From Nocardiopsis eucommiae (GTDB lineage Bacteria > Actinomycetota > Actinomycetes > Streptosporangiales > Streptosporangiaceae), in the NCBI GenBank assembly GCA_018388625.1, contig CP074402.1, forward strand, positions 2,604,001 to 2,668,000: DNA of 64,000 nucleotides. Reading direction: 5' to 3'. Below, piece by piece: positions 21,680-30,697 of this stretch; the stretch's first letter is position 1, and each line of letters starts with the position of its first letter. Both the position numbers and the translations under genes were made by a program. The notes beneath the pieces are model-generated. The model ran no database searches. It saw only the letters and a program-made list of their open reading frames with translations, and was not told where the DNA came from.

Positions 21680-22650
21680 ATGCCCCATACCGCGCAGGAC
21701 TGGCCGATCGGTGCCGCGCTCCTCCAGTTCCCCGACACCGCACCGGACGGCACGCCGGTGCAGGACGCACCGGCGGCGACGTGGTCCGCCGTACTGAACG
21801 AGGTGGCCGCCGAGGGGTTCGCCCACGTGGACCTCACCGACCGCTGGCTGCGTCCGGGGACCTCTCCCATGAGCGCCTGAGCGAACTGGCCCGCACCCTC
21901 GGGGCCCACGACCTCGGCGTCTCCGCGATCTCCGTGACACGCCGCAGCGTGATCGACCCCGACCCGGCCGTCGCCCAGGACAACCTCGACTACCTGCTGC
22001 GCACCGTCGACGCCGCCGCCGAGTTGGGCACCACCGTCGTGTGCGCCGGACTGCACCGGCCCCTGACCCTGGCACAGCGGCGGGCCCTCTGGTTCTGGCA
22101 CGAGCCCGGCGGCGCGGACCCGGTGGACGACGAGCGCACCTGGTCGCTGGCGGTCGAGCGCCTGCGCATCGCCGGTGAACGCGCGGCCCGACACGGGCTG
22201 CGCCTGTCCTTGGAGATGTACGAGGACACCTACCTCGGCACCCCGGAGAGCGCGGTCCGCATGGTCCGCGACATCGGACTCCCCAACGTGGGGATCAACC
22301 CCGACATCGGCAACCTGGTCCGTCTGCACCGTCCCATGCCGCACTGGGAGGAACTGCTGGTCCCGGTCCTGCCGTACGTCAACTACTGGCACGTGAAGAA
22401 CTACCACCGCGACTTCGACCCCGCGACCGGTGCCTACTTCACCGTGCCCGCCCCGCTGGAGGGCGGTGTCATCGACTACCGGAGGGCGTTCGAGCTCGTG
22501 TTGGGAGCCGGGTTCGACGGTCCGGTCTGCACCGAGCACTACGGGGGCGACGGGCTGGGGGTCTCGGCGCGCAACCGTGAGTACGTGCGCCGCCTCCTCG
22601 CCGTCAAACTCCCCGTGGCGGCCCAGGCCGGAGAGGAGGCTCGGGCATGA
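21680..22650 (+). CDS. Sugar-phosphate isomerase/epimerase family TIM-barrel protein (EryC-like)
   Basis: About 325 residues of the xylose-isomerase-like TIM barrel. ATG 21680 opens MPHTAQDWPIGAALLQFP. A frame break near 21862 is fixed by one base, joining WLRPG to DLSHERLSEL. Metal-ligand regions are visible: LSLEMYEDTYL, NVGINPDIGNLVR, YWHVKNYHRDF and CTEHYGGDGLG. In erythritol pathways EryC epimerises erythrulose phosphate. A related barrel, OiaC, decarboxylates 3-oxo-isoapionate to L-erythrulose, so that role is also open. It is the first gene of a four-gene operon with four-base overlap to the next. Confidence 0.75.
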
Positions 22651-24412
22651 CGCTCCTGGTCAACGACCCGGCGGACTTCGCGGCCGAGGCGCTCGCGGGA
22701 TTCGGCGCGGCGCACCCGGACGAGGTCCGCGTCATCCACGGAGGAGCGGTGCGGGCCTCCGCCACCCCGCACGGACAGGTCGCCACGGTCCTCGGCGGCG
22801 GCACCGGCCACTACCCGGCGTTCGCGGGCTGGGTCGGCCCCGGGTTCGCGCACGGGGCCGCCTGCGGCAACATCTTCTCCTCGCCCTCCGCCTCCCAGAT
22901 CTGTTCCGTCGCGCGCGCGGCGGAGAACGGCGGCGGCGTGGTCCTCGGCTTCGGGAACTACGCGGGCGACGTGCTTCACTTCGGGCAGGCGGCTGAGCAG
23001 CTGAGGGCCGAGGGGATGGACGTCCGCGTCCTCGCGGTCACCGACGACGTCGCCTCCGGGCCCGCGGACGAGACCGCCCTGCGCAGAGGCATCGCCGGTG
23101 ACCTCACGGTCCTGAAGATCCTGGGCGCGGCGGCGGAGGCGGGGCTCGGTATCGCGGAGGTCCACCGCGCCGGGGCCAGGGCCAACGCCGCCACCCGGTC
23201 CCTGGGTCTGGCCTTCGACGGCTGCACGCTCCCGGGCGCGGACCGGCCCCTGTTCACGGTGGACGCCGGCCGGATGGGGGTGGGACTGGGCATCCACGGT
23301 GAGCCCGGCATCGAGCAGCGCCCCCTGCCGACCGCGGACGAGGTCGCCGACCTGTTGGTGGACGGTGTGCTGGCCGAACGCGGCGCGGCCGCCGGGGCCG
23401 TCGGCGGCTCCGAGCGAGTGGCCCTGATCCTCAACGGACTCGGCGCCACCAAGTACGAGGAGCTGTACGTCGTCCACCGCAGGGTGAGCGAACGGCTCGC
23501 CGCCGAGGGCCTCACCGTCGTCGCCCCGGTCGTGGACGAACAGATCACCAGTCTGGGCATGGCAGGGCTCTCCCTGACCCTCACCTTCCTCGACCCCGAA
23601 CTGGAGCGGCTCTGGAGGGCCCCCGCCGTGACACCCGCCTTCCGGCGCGGCCACCTCCCGCCCCGCCCTGCACGCACCGACGACCTCGCCGCGGCCCGGC
23701 GGACCCCGCCGGTCACCCCAGGGGACGCACCCTCACGGGCGCTCGGGGCGCTGATCGCCCAGGCGCTGGGAACCGTGCGTGACACCGTCGCGACCCACGA
23801 GCACGAACTCGGCGCTATCGACGCCGTCGCCGGGGACGGTGACCACGGCATCGGTATGCGGCGCGGGGCGGAGGCCGCGGTCGGGGCCGCGGAGCGGGCC
23901 GTCGTGCTCGGTGCCGGAGCGCGCACCGTCCTGACGCGCGCGGGTGCCGCGTGGTCGGAGAGCGCGGGCGGCACGTCGGGCGCTCTCTGGGGAGCGGCAC
24001 TGACCGCCTTGGGCTCGGCGCTCGGAGACAACGGGAGGGTCGGACCCGAACGCGCCGTGACGGGTGCCAGGGCCGCGGCCGACGCCGTGGTGCGCCTCGG
24101 CGGGGCCAGCCCCGGCGACAAGACGCTCGTCGACGCGGCCCTGCCCTTCGTGGACCGGTGGGCTTCGGCCCTCGGTGACGCGGGCCCGGACGCGGCCTGG
24201 GCCGAGGGAGCCGCCGCCGCGCGCCGCGCGGCCGACGCCACGGCCTCGATCCCGGCCCGGCTGGGACGGGCCCGGGCACACGGAGACAACAGCCTCGGCA
24301 CCCCCGACGCCGGGGCGGTCTCCTTCTCGCTGATCGTCACCGCGCTGACCCCCTCTTCCAGCGGGACACACACCCCCGACACACACCCGACCTCCAAGAG
24401 GAGAACCACTGA
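22647..24412 (+). CDS. Dihydroxyacetone/erythrulose kinase (DhaK-DhaL fusion)
   Basis: ATP-dependent ketose kinase of about 588 residues. The N-terminal DhaK domain has [19 protein letters not shown] and [12 protein letters not shown], with the substrate-binding His probably in GLGIHGEPG. The C-terminal DhaL nucleotide domain has [32 protein letters not shown] and [17 protein letters not shown] sequence. Given the EryC, RpiB and TIM-like neighbours it is probably an L-erythrulose kinase (LerK type). As written the frame has no stop until 25670. A one-base change in a C run near 24355 gives a stop overlapping the rpiB start (TGATG), which I accept. Confidence 0.82.
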
Positions 24413-24900
24413 TGCTGATGCGCGTCGCCGTCGGCTCCGACATCGCGGGCTTCGACTACAAGGAGGTCTTCAAGGCGGACCTCACATCCCACACCGGAGT
24501 GGCGGAGGTGATCGACGTCGGGGTCGCCTCCGACCAGGACACCGACTACCCGCACGTGGCGGTCGAGGCGGCACGCCTGGTCGCCGAGGGCCGGGTCGAC
24601 CGGGCCGTGCTCGTGTGCGGCACCGGCCTCGGCGTGGCCATCGCCGCCAACAAGGTGCCCGGGGTGCGCGCCGTCACCGCCCACGACTCGTTCTCGGTCG
24701 AACGGTCGGTCCTGTCCAACGACGCCCAGGTGCTCTGCCTCGGCCAGCGGGTGGTCGGGATCGAACTGGGTCGCAGACTGGTGCGCGAGTGGCTGACCTA
24801 CAGCTTCGACACGTCCTCGCCCTCCGCCGGGAAGGTGGCGGCGCTGTCCTCCTACGAGCCGGGCGCGGGGTCGTCCGGGAGCGGAGCCTCGGGCCGGTGA
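24412..24900 (+). CDS. RpiB/LacAB-family isomerase (D-erythrulose-4-phosphate isomerase candidate)
   Basis: A 162-residue protein starting [20 protein letters not shown], with [20 protein letters not shown] and the active-site loop [20 protein letters not shown] typical of RpiB and LacAB. RpiB homologues in erythritol clusters (EryI, DerI) convert D-erythrulose 4-phosphate to D-erythrose 4-phosphate. The GTGA overlap with the following TIM-like gene supports a joint pathway. A role in pentose metabolism is possible but less likely here. Confidence 0.85.
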   Translation: MLMRVAVGSDIAGFDYKEVFKADLTSHTGVAEVIDVGVASDQDTDYPHVAVEAARLVAEGRVDRAVLVCGTGLGVAIAANKVPGVRAVTAHDSFSVERSVLSNDAQVLCLGQRVVGIELGRRLVREWLTYSFDTSSPSAGKVAALSSYEPGAGSSGSGASGR

Positions 24901-25670
24901 GTCGGCCCGAGCTCTGGATCGGCACCAGTTTCAAGATGACCAAGACCCGGGTGCAGGCCGTCGCCTACGCGCGACGCCTGCTCGCGGAGGTCGGCGCGGG
25001 CGTGCCGGGGGTCACCGCCTTCGTCATTCCCCCGGCGACGGCCCTGGCCGAGGTGTCGGCCGTCCTCGGGGCGGGTCCCGTCCTGACCGGTGTCCAGAAC
25101 GCCCACTGGGAGGACGAGGGCGCCTGGACCGGAGAGCTGTCGGTGCCGCAGGCGGCCGACGCCGGGGCCCGGATCGTGGAGATCGGCCACTCGGAGCGGC
25201 GCGCGCACTTCGGCGAGACGGACGCGACCGTGCGCCGCAAGGTCCGCGCCGCCCTACGCCACGGGCTGACCCCGCTGGTGTGCTGTGGCGAGAGCGCGGA
25301 GGTCCTCGCGCGGGGCGGCTCCGTGGACCACGTGCTCGGGCAGGTGGAGTCCGCCCTCGGTGGCCTCCCCTCCGGTCCCGGCGGCCTCGAGGAAGTGCTG
25401 GTCGCCTACGAGCCGATCTGGGCGATCGGGGAGCACGGCCGGGAGCCGCGTCCGGAGGAGGTCGCCGCCGTGCACGGGGCCCTCGCCGCGGAGTGGGGCG
25501 ACCGCGTCAGGGCCGTCCTGTACGGCGGATCGGTCACCACCGGCAACGCGGCCGACCTGCTGCGGGTCCCCGGCGTGGGCGGACTCTTCGTCGGCCGCTC
25601 GGCCTGGGAGATCGAGGGCTACCTGGATCTCCTGGCGACCGGGCGGCGCCATGCCGACGCGACGGGCTGA
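24897..25670 (+). CDS. Triosephosphate-isomerase-like protein (L-erythrulose-1-phosphate isomerase candidate)
   Basis: A 257-residue TIM homologue with [16 protein letters not shown] at the start, where glycolytic TIM has GNWKM. The catalytic His region is [14 protein letters not shown] and the catalytic Glu loop is [12 protein letters not shown], followed by [15 protein letters not shown]. The GTSFKM variant is typical of EryH and LerI enzymes, which isomerise L-erythrulose 1-phosphate to D-erythrulose 4-phosphate. It completes a kinase-epimerase-isomerase set leading to D-erythrose 4-phosphate. Confidence 0.85.
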   Translation: MSRPELWIGTSFKMTKTRVQAVAYARRLLAEVGAGVPGVTAFVIPPATALAEVSAVLGAGPVLTGVQNAHWEDEGAWTGELSVPQAADAGARIVEIGHSERRAHFGETDATVRRKVRAALRHGLTPLVCCGESAEVLARGGSVDHVLGQVESALGGLPSGPGGLEEVLVAYEPIWAIGEHGREPRPEEVAAVHGALAAEWGDRVRAVLYGGSVTTGNAADLLRVPGVGGLFVGRSAWEIEGYLDLLATGRRHADATG

Positions 25671-25764
25671 GTCGCGCGGCCGGTCCCGGCGGCGGGGAGC
25701 GGGACGCCCGCTCCCCGCCGACCGCTGTCGTTCCCGTCCGGAGGACGCGGACCGGGCAGGGAGG

Positions 25765-26414
25765 TCACACGTCCCAGGTGGTCCCGTACCGGTCGGTGAG
25801 CTCCCGGACCTCCTCGGGGAGAGCACCGAGAAGGTGCTCCCCCGGAGGGCGACGACGACGCGCGCGGCCTCCTCCAGCTCGATCGCTCCGGCCAGGGCGG
25901 TCCCCGGGTCCGCGCCCGCCACCAGGGAACCGTGGTTGGCGAGCAGCGCCGCGTCGAACCTCCCCGGCAGCTTCGCGAGGTTCTCGGCCAGCCGGTGGCT
26001 GCCGGGCGCCGCGTAGGGGACCAGGGGAGCCTGGCCCACACGCATGACGAGGTAGGGCGTGACGGGCGGCAGCGCCGACGTGGCCGACCACGCGGGCAGG
26101 CAGGAGGCCGCCGTGGAGTGCGGCGAGTGCAGGTGGACGACGGCGCGCGCCGACCCGGACCTGCGGTACATCTCCAGGTGGAGCGGGAACTCCTTCGACG
26201 GGGCGGGACCGCCGGTGTGCGTCCCCGCGTCGTCCAGCACGGACAGGCCCTCGGGTTCGAGATCCCCAAGGGAGACCCCGGTCGGGCTCATCAGGACGGC
26301 GCCCCCGACCCTGACCGAGACGTTGCCCGAGGATCCCGGGCTCAGTCCCAGGTCCACGGCGCGGCGTCCCGCCGCGCACAGCTCCTCGGCGGCGCGTCGT
26401 GTCTGCTCGTTCAC
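25765..26414 (-). CDS. Class II aldolase/decarboxylase (OtnC/LtnC-like; one frame break)
   Basis: About 215 residues of the AraD/FucA family. GTG 26414 gives MNEQTRRAAEELCAAGRRAV; SPGSSGNVSVRV, SKEFPLHLEMYR, VVHLHSPHSTA and LLANHGSLVAG supply the catalytic Glu and zinc His residues. A one-base correction near 25835 ends it with LTDRYGTTWDV. Next to a DUF1537 kinase this is most likely a 3-oxo-tetronate-4-phosphate decarboxylase, which releases CO2 to give dihydroxyacetone phosphate. It overlaps the kinase stop. The 25671-25764 spacer between the convergent operons shows no gene. Confidence 0.8.
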
Positions 26415-27658
26415 GCGCCCTCCTCCCACGCCCGCACGAACAGGTCCTCGGCGCCGAAGTTCCCGGATTTGAGCATCAGGTGGATGTCCTCACCGTCGCG
26501 GTGACCGAGCATCCAGGCCACTCCGGGATCGACCTCCGGGCCCAGGGTGAGCGAGCCGACACCGAGCCGACGCACCACCGCTCCGCTGGTCTCACCACCC
26601 GCCACCAGGAGCGCACGTGTCCCCGCGGCAACCAGACGTTCCGCGATCTCGGCCAGGGCCCGCTCGATCACCGGCGCGTCCGCCGTGTCCACGACGTCCT
26701 CCGGCGACGCGGTCGCGTAGACGACGAACGGGGCCGCCTCGCTGGCCCGCGCCTCCGTGACGGCGCTCGACACCACGGCCTCGAAGTCCTCCCGGAGCGC
26801 TGCGGCGCGGATCCGGAGACCGGAGCCCGACGAGAGAGCGTGCCGCACCTGTCCCTGGGTGGCCCGGGAGGCGCTGCCCGACAGCACCACGCGCGGACCG
26901 CCGGGCAGGGTGAACTCCGAGCGCTCGTCGGACCGGGGGCCGCAGAGCCCCTGGGCGAGCGCGCTGCCGCCGGTCAGCAGACGCAGGTCGTCCGTCGCGG
27001 CGGCCAGGGTCCGGAGGTCGGCGTCACGCAGGGCGTCCACGACCACGAACCGAGCTCCGGCCTCCCGGGCGGCGCCGATGGCGTCGCGCACCGCGTCGGC
27101 GCCCTGGGACACCACCGGCCACGGCACCAGGGCCGTGTCGTCCGCGCCCCGGCTGACCTGTGGTTCGAGCAGCCGGAGCAGGTTCGAGTCGGTCATGGGG
27201 GTGAGCGGGTGGTGGCGCATGGGCGACTCGTCCAGCGGCTCGTCGCCGACGAACAGGTGGCCCCGGTAGACGGTGCGCCCGTTCGCGGGGAAGGCCGGGG
27301 CGATCACCGTGACCTCCTCGTCCAGGGCCTCCAGGACCGCCTCGGAGACCGGGCCGATGTTGCCCTCCGGAGTGGAGTCGAAGGTGGAGCAGTACTTGAC
27401 GTAGAACCGTTCACACCCGGCCCGGCGCAGCCACGCCAGCGCGTCCAGCGACACCGCGACCGCCTCGTCGACGGGCATCGTGCGCGACTTCAGGGCCACG
27501 ACCACGGCGTCGGCACCGTTCGCGGCGTCGAGCGTGTGCCGCTCGCCGTCCGCGTCCGCTCCCAGGACGACGGTGGTGCGGAAGCCCGCGGACGTGAGCG
27601 TGATGGCGAGGTCGGTGGCTCCGGTGAGATCGTCGGCGATCGCGCCGAGGGTCGCCAT
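26411..27658 (-). CDS. Four-carbon acid sugar kinase (DUF1537 family; OtnK/DtnK-like)
   Basis: A 415-residue protein with both family domains. The N-terminal domain begins MATLGAIADDLTGATDLAIT and includes YVKYCSTFDSTPEGNIGPV and APAFPANGRTVYRGHLFV. The C-terminal nucleotide-binding domain carries LVAGGETSGAVVRRLGV and MLKSGNFGAEDLF. DUF1537 enzymes phosphorylate threonate, erythronate, 3-oxo-tetronate or related acids. Pairing with a class II aldolase favours 3-oxo-tetronate 4-kinase activity; the PdxA2 ten kilobases away would suit a D-threonate kinase instead. The operon continues from gntP after a hairpin. Confidence 0.86.
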   Translation of the reverse strand: MATLGAIADDLTGATDLAITLTSAGFRTTVVLGADADGERHTLDAANGADAVVVALKSRTMPVDEAVAVSLDALAWLRRAGCERFYVKYCSTFDSTPEGNIGPVSEAVLEALDEEVTVIAPAFPANGRTVYRGHLFVGDEPLDESPMRHHPLTPMTDSNLLRLLEPQVSRGADDTALVPWPVVSQGADAVRDAIGAAREAGARFVVVDALRDADLRTLAAATDDLRLLTGGSALAQGLCGPRSDERSEFTLPGGPRVVLSGSASRATQGQVRHALSSGSGLRIRAAALREDFEAVVSSAVTEARASEAAPFVVYATASPEDVVDTADAPVIERALAEIAERLVAAGTRALLVAGGETSGAVVRRLGVGSLTLGPEVDPGVAWMLGHRDGEDIHLMLKSGNFGAEDLFVRAWEEGA

Positions 27659-27714
27659 GGGTTCTCCTGTGGATCGATGGTGGTGGACGGACGGGGGAGG
27701 GGCGACGGCGTGGA

Positions 27715-27751
27715 GGGGTGTTCCGTGGAGGGGGACCCCACGGAACACCCC
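27715..27751. terminator. Strong hairpin between gntP and the DUF1537 kinase gene
   Basis: GGGGTGTTCCGTGG (27715-27728) pairs perfectly with CCACGGAACACCCC (27738-27751) around a nine-base loop. Because it sits within a run of same-strand genes, it may attenuate read-through or stabilise the upstream mRNA rather than end the operon. Confidence 0.6.
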
Positions 27752-29142
27752 TAGACGAGACCGGTCGCGATCATGACGTTCAGGACGGCGAACCCGGTGA
27801 TACCGGAGATGACCGAGGCCACCCCGATGGAGCGGATGCCCTGCCCGACGGTCATGTTCGACAGCGTCGTGGTGACCCAGAAGCCGGAGGAGTTCGCGTG
27901 CTTCATGATCTGCGCGCCGGTCGCGCAGGCCAGGTACACCACCAGCGGCGAGAGGTCGAGGGCGGGCAGGAGCGGCTGCATGATCGCGGCCGAGGTCATG
28001 ACGCCCAGGATGTTGGAGCCGGTGATGGTGCACACGGCGGCGGCGATGAGGAACGGGATGATGACCGGGGACAGCCCGGTGCTCTCGATCGTTCCCGCGA
28101 CGTTCTCGGCCACTCCGGTCTCCCGGATGATGGTGGCCAGCGCGCCGCCGACACCGGTCAGCGCGAGGGGCATGGCCGCGATGCGCAGTCCGGACTCGAA
28201 CAGGTCGTTGAGGGTGGCCTTGTCCCGCCAGCGCCCCCGGAAGAGGGGCAGGGCGAGGAGGCAGGCGAGGAACAGCGCCATCGTCGGCTCACCGACGAAC
28301 AGCACGGTCGCGGTGAACCACGAACCCTCGGGCAGGATCGGGGCGGTCAGGGACGCGACCACGATGAAGACGATGGGCGCCAGGATCGGGAGCAGGGAGC
28401 CGAAGAGCCCGACCCGGGGCGCCTCGTCCCCGCCGGTGACGGCGTCTGAGGAGGCGCCGGCCGACCCGGAGGCCCCGGAGGAACCACCCCCGGCGTTGGC
28501 CAGATGCTCGACGAACTCGGGCTTGGGCGGCACGTGCGTCTTGGTCCGCGACAGGTAGATCGTGGCGGCCAGGATGCCGGGGACGCCCACGGCCAGTCCG
28601 TAGATGATGGCCTCGCCCATGCTGACGTCCAGGAGCGAGGCGGACGCGAGCGGGCCCGGACCGGGCGGGATGACCGAGGTCATGACGTAGGCGCCGATGT
28701 AGAGGATCGGGCCGAGCTTCATCATCGAGATGCCCGTGCGGTAGGCCAGGGCGGAGACGATGGGGATGAGCATGACGACGGCGGTGTCCGCGATGAGCGG
28801 GATGCCGAGGACGGTGGAGGCCAGGGCGATCGCCCAGGGCACCTTGTTCTCGGAGAACAGCCGCAGGGCCGTCTCGGTGATCTTCATGGCCGCGCCGCTC
28901 AGTTCGAGCATCTTGCCCAGGACGCAGCCGAAGATGATCAGGAGGCCGACGTTGGCCAGTGTGCTCCCGAAACCCTCCTTGACCAGCTCGACGGTTCCGG
29001 TGCCGCCCATGCCCAGGACGAGACCGAGTGCCACGACGACGATGAACAGCGTGGCCACGGGGTGGACCTTGAACCGTGCGATGAAGAGCACGAGCACGGC
29101 GATGGCGCCAAGGAACGCCAACAGTGTGAGGACGTCCGACAT
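27751..29142 (-). CDS. GntP-family gluconate/sugar-acid permease
   Basis: A 463-residue membrane protein with about twelve to fourteen spans, no signal peptide and the GntP pattern of long hydrophobic segments, for example ALIIFGCVLGKMLEL-like sequence near residue 75, IPLIADTAVVMLIPIVSALA and TGAQIMKHANSSGFWVTTTL near the end. A hydrophilic Gly/Ser/Ala-rich loop splits the middle at about residues 215-245. It is a proton symporter for the acid sugar used by the kinase and aldolase downstream. ATG 29142 follows the oxidoreductase stop by one base. Confidence 0.88.
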   Translation of the reverse strand: MSDVLTLLAFLGAIAVLVLFIARFKVHPVATLFIVVVALGLVLGMGGTGTVELVKEGFGSTLANVGLLIIFGCVLGKMLELSGAAMKITETALRLFSENKVPWAIALASTVLGIPLIADTAVVMLIPIVSALAYRTGISMMKLGPILYIGAYVMTSVIPPGPGPLASASLLDVSMGEAIIYGLAVGVPGILAATIYLSRTKTHVPPKPEFVEHLANAGGGSSGASGSAGASSDAVTGGDEAPRVGLFGSLLPILAPIVFIVVASLTAPILPEGSWFTATVLFVGEPTMALFLACLLALPLFRGRWRDKATLNDLFESGLRIAAMPLALTGVGGALATIIRETGVAENVAGTIESTGLSPVIIPFLIAAAVCTITGSNILGVMTSAAIMQPLLPALDLSPLVVYLACATGAQIMKHANSSGFWVTTTLSNMTVGQGIRSIGVASVISGITGFAVLNVMIATGLV

Positions 29143-29143
29143 G

Positions 29144-30535
29144 TCACTGCTCTCCGGTGTTCAGGGGCGAGCGTGTGCGCGCCTGGTTCCAGGTGTCGAG
29201 GAGCGTGTCCTCGGGGTCGGCCAGGTCGCCCAGGAGCAGCAGCTCCCCGGCGGCCACGTCGCGGGCCAGGGTGGTGTGCGCCGCCAGGTAGAGGGGCGCG
29301 ACGTCGGCGGGGGCGTCGGCGGAGTCCAGCAGGACGGGCGCCACACCGGTCACGTCGTGGTGGTGGCCGCCCATGTCGAGCCTGGTCCCGGCGGGAAGCG
29401 CGGTGCGGGCCCGTCCGGCCAGGACAGCGTGCGGGGCGGGCGGACGCGAGCCCGCGGCCCGGTGGTGGTCGGCGGCGGCCAGCACGCTCAGCGGTGTCTC
29501 CACACCCATGAGGTGGTACGGCAGGTACAGGCAGGCGTAGCGTCCCGAACGCGAGACCACGTGGCCCTTCTGCGCGAGGAGTGACCAGGAGACGTCGTCA
29601 CCGGTGCGGACGACTGCGAAGACGCCGCCGGCGAAGGAGGCCTCGTCCGGCAGGCGCAGCACGCTGAAGACGTCCACGACGCCCGAACGGGTCAGGATGC
29701 CGCCGTCCTCCGCGAGTGCGTAGACGTCGGCCAGCTCGGCCGTGCGCGCGACGGGGTAGTGCAGGGACTCCACGTCGGGTACCAGGCCGGTGAAGTTGGC
29801 GACCACGCCCATCTCGCAGTAGTCGGCGGCGGCCGAACGCGTGATGTCGGAGACGGCCAGGGCCCGGGAGGCGAGCGTGGCGGGCACGTCCTCGCCCAGG
29901 GTGAGCAGGGAGGCCATCTCGGGAGCGTGGACCTCCTGGTCGAGCTGGCGCACGCGGCCGGTGGCGGGGTCGAAGACGAGGTCGTACTCACCGGACTTGC
30001 CGATGGCGACGACGTCGAGCCCGAGCAGGCGCGTGCGCTCGTACCACTCGATGAGGTTGGCGGGCTGGTCCCCGATGCCGGGCGTGTAGACCACGCCCCG
30101 CTCGGCGGCCAGGGCGGCCAGGGCGACGCCCGAGACGGAGTCGACCTCCTTGGAGACCATCACCACGTGGCGACCGGTCCCGATGGCCAGCCGCGCGGCG
30201 TCGGTGCCCGCCGCGGGGCTGCCGGTGGCCTCGACGAGCACGTCGTAGTCGGCGTGTTCGAGCAGGGCGGCGTCGTCGATCACGGCGATCTCGTCACCGG
30301 ACAGCGCGGCCAGGTCGCCGGGGGTGGAACACGCCCTCAACGCGGCGGCCGGGTACCCGAGTTCGACGCACAGGGCGACGGTCCCCTCGGTGTCCAGGTC
30401 GCACAGGACCGAGGGACGCAGGCGTTCCATGCGCGGCGTCTGGGCGAGCAGTGTGCGGGCGAAGCCGCCCCGTGCTCCGGTGATCGCGTAGCGCACGGTC
30501 GGCGGGGGCGGACCCGTGGTGCTGGTGGCTTGCAT
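29144..30535 (-). CDS. NAD(P)-binding homoserine-dehydrogenase-like oxidoreductase with SAF-like C terminus
   Basis: A 463-residue protein. A Rossmann segment occupies the N terminus (VRYAITGARGGFARTLLAQT, then VLVEATGSPAAGTDAARLAI). A central part resembles homoserine dehydrogenase, and the C terminus, with APVLLDSADAPADVAPLYLA and VAAGELLLLGDLADPEDTLL, resembles an SAF domain. Such proteins recur next to acid-sugar genes; the reaction is not established here. Oxidation of the acid sugar to a 3-oxo acid before the DUF1537 kinase is a reasonable hypothesis. It heads the operon oxidoreductase-gntP-kinase-aldolase, divergent from a DeoR gene. Confidence 0.72.
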   Translation of the reverse strand: MQATSTTGPPPPTVRYAITGARGGFARTLLAQTPRMERLRPSVLCDLDTEGTVALCVELGYPAAALRACSTPGDLAALSGDEIAVIDDAALLEHADYDVLVEATGSPAAGTDAARLAIGTGRHVVMVSKEVDSVSGVALAALAAERGVVYTPGIGDQPANLIEWYERTRLLGLDVVAIGKSGEYDLVFDPATGRVRQLDQEVHAPEMASLLTLGEDVPATLASRALAVSDITRSAAADYCEMGVVANFTGLVPDVESLHYPVARTAELADVYALAEDGGILTRSGVVDVFSVLRLPDEASFAGGVFAVVRTGDDVSWSLLAQKGHVVSRSGRYACLYLPYHLMGVETPLSVLAAADHHRAAGSRPPAPHAVLAGRARTALPAGTRLDMGGHHHDVTGVAPVLLDSADAPADVAPLYLAAHTTLARDVAAGELLLLGDLADPEDTLLDTWNQARTRSPLNTGEQ

Positions 30536-30594
30536 GGTTCTCCTTCTCTCACGTCACGGTGGACACGCTGTCCTCATCCGTAACGGCAACACGC

Positions 30595-30626
30595 CCTGTT
30601 TAACAGGAGAGGAACATGCGAGTCAA
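30595..30626. promoter_or_regulatory. Promoter with overlapping DeoR operator candidate
   Basis: On the minus strand TTGACT (complement of 30621-30626) is separated by 17 bases from TTAAAC (complement of 30598-30603), a good sigma-70-like promoter for the oxidoreductase operon. The -10 element lies inside the perfect palindrome CCTGTTTAACAGG (30595-30607). The region is notably AT-rich for this genome. A repressor bound there would block transcription. The rest of the 30536-30697 spacer contains no gene. Confidence 0.58.
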
Positions 30627-30697
30627 CAATTATCACGCCTCGTATCATCTGGTAACACTCGCTACCATGGTCCTGTGAACGCACTCGAAGGAGGACG

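Noticed and set aside
22647..25670. Apparent 1007-residue fusion of ketose kinase with TIM-like protein
   Set aside because: The middle of that frame reads the rpiB gene out of frame. The fusion arises from one missing base near the kinase end and rpiB is intact in its own frame.
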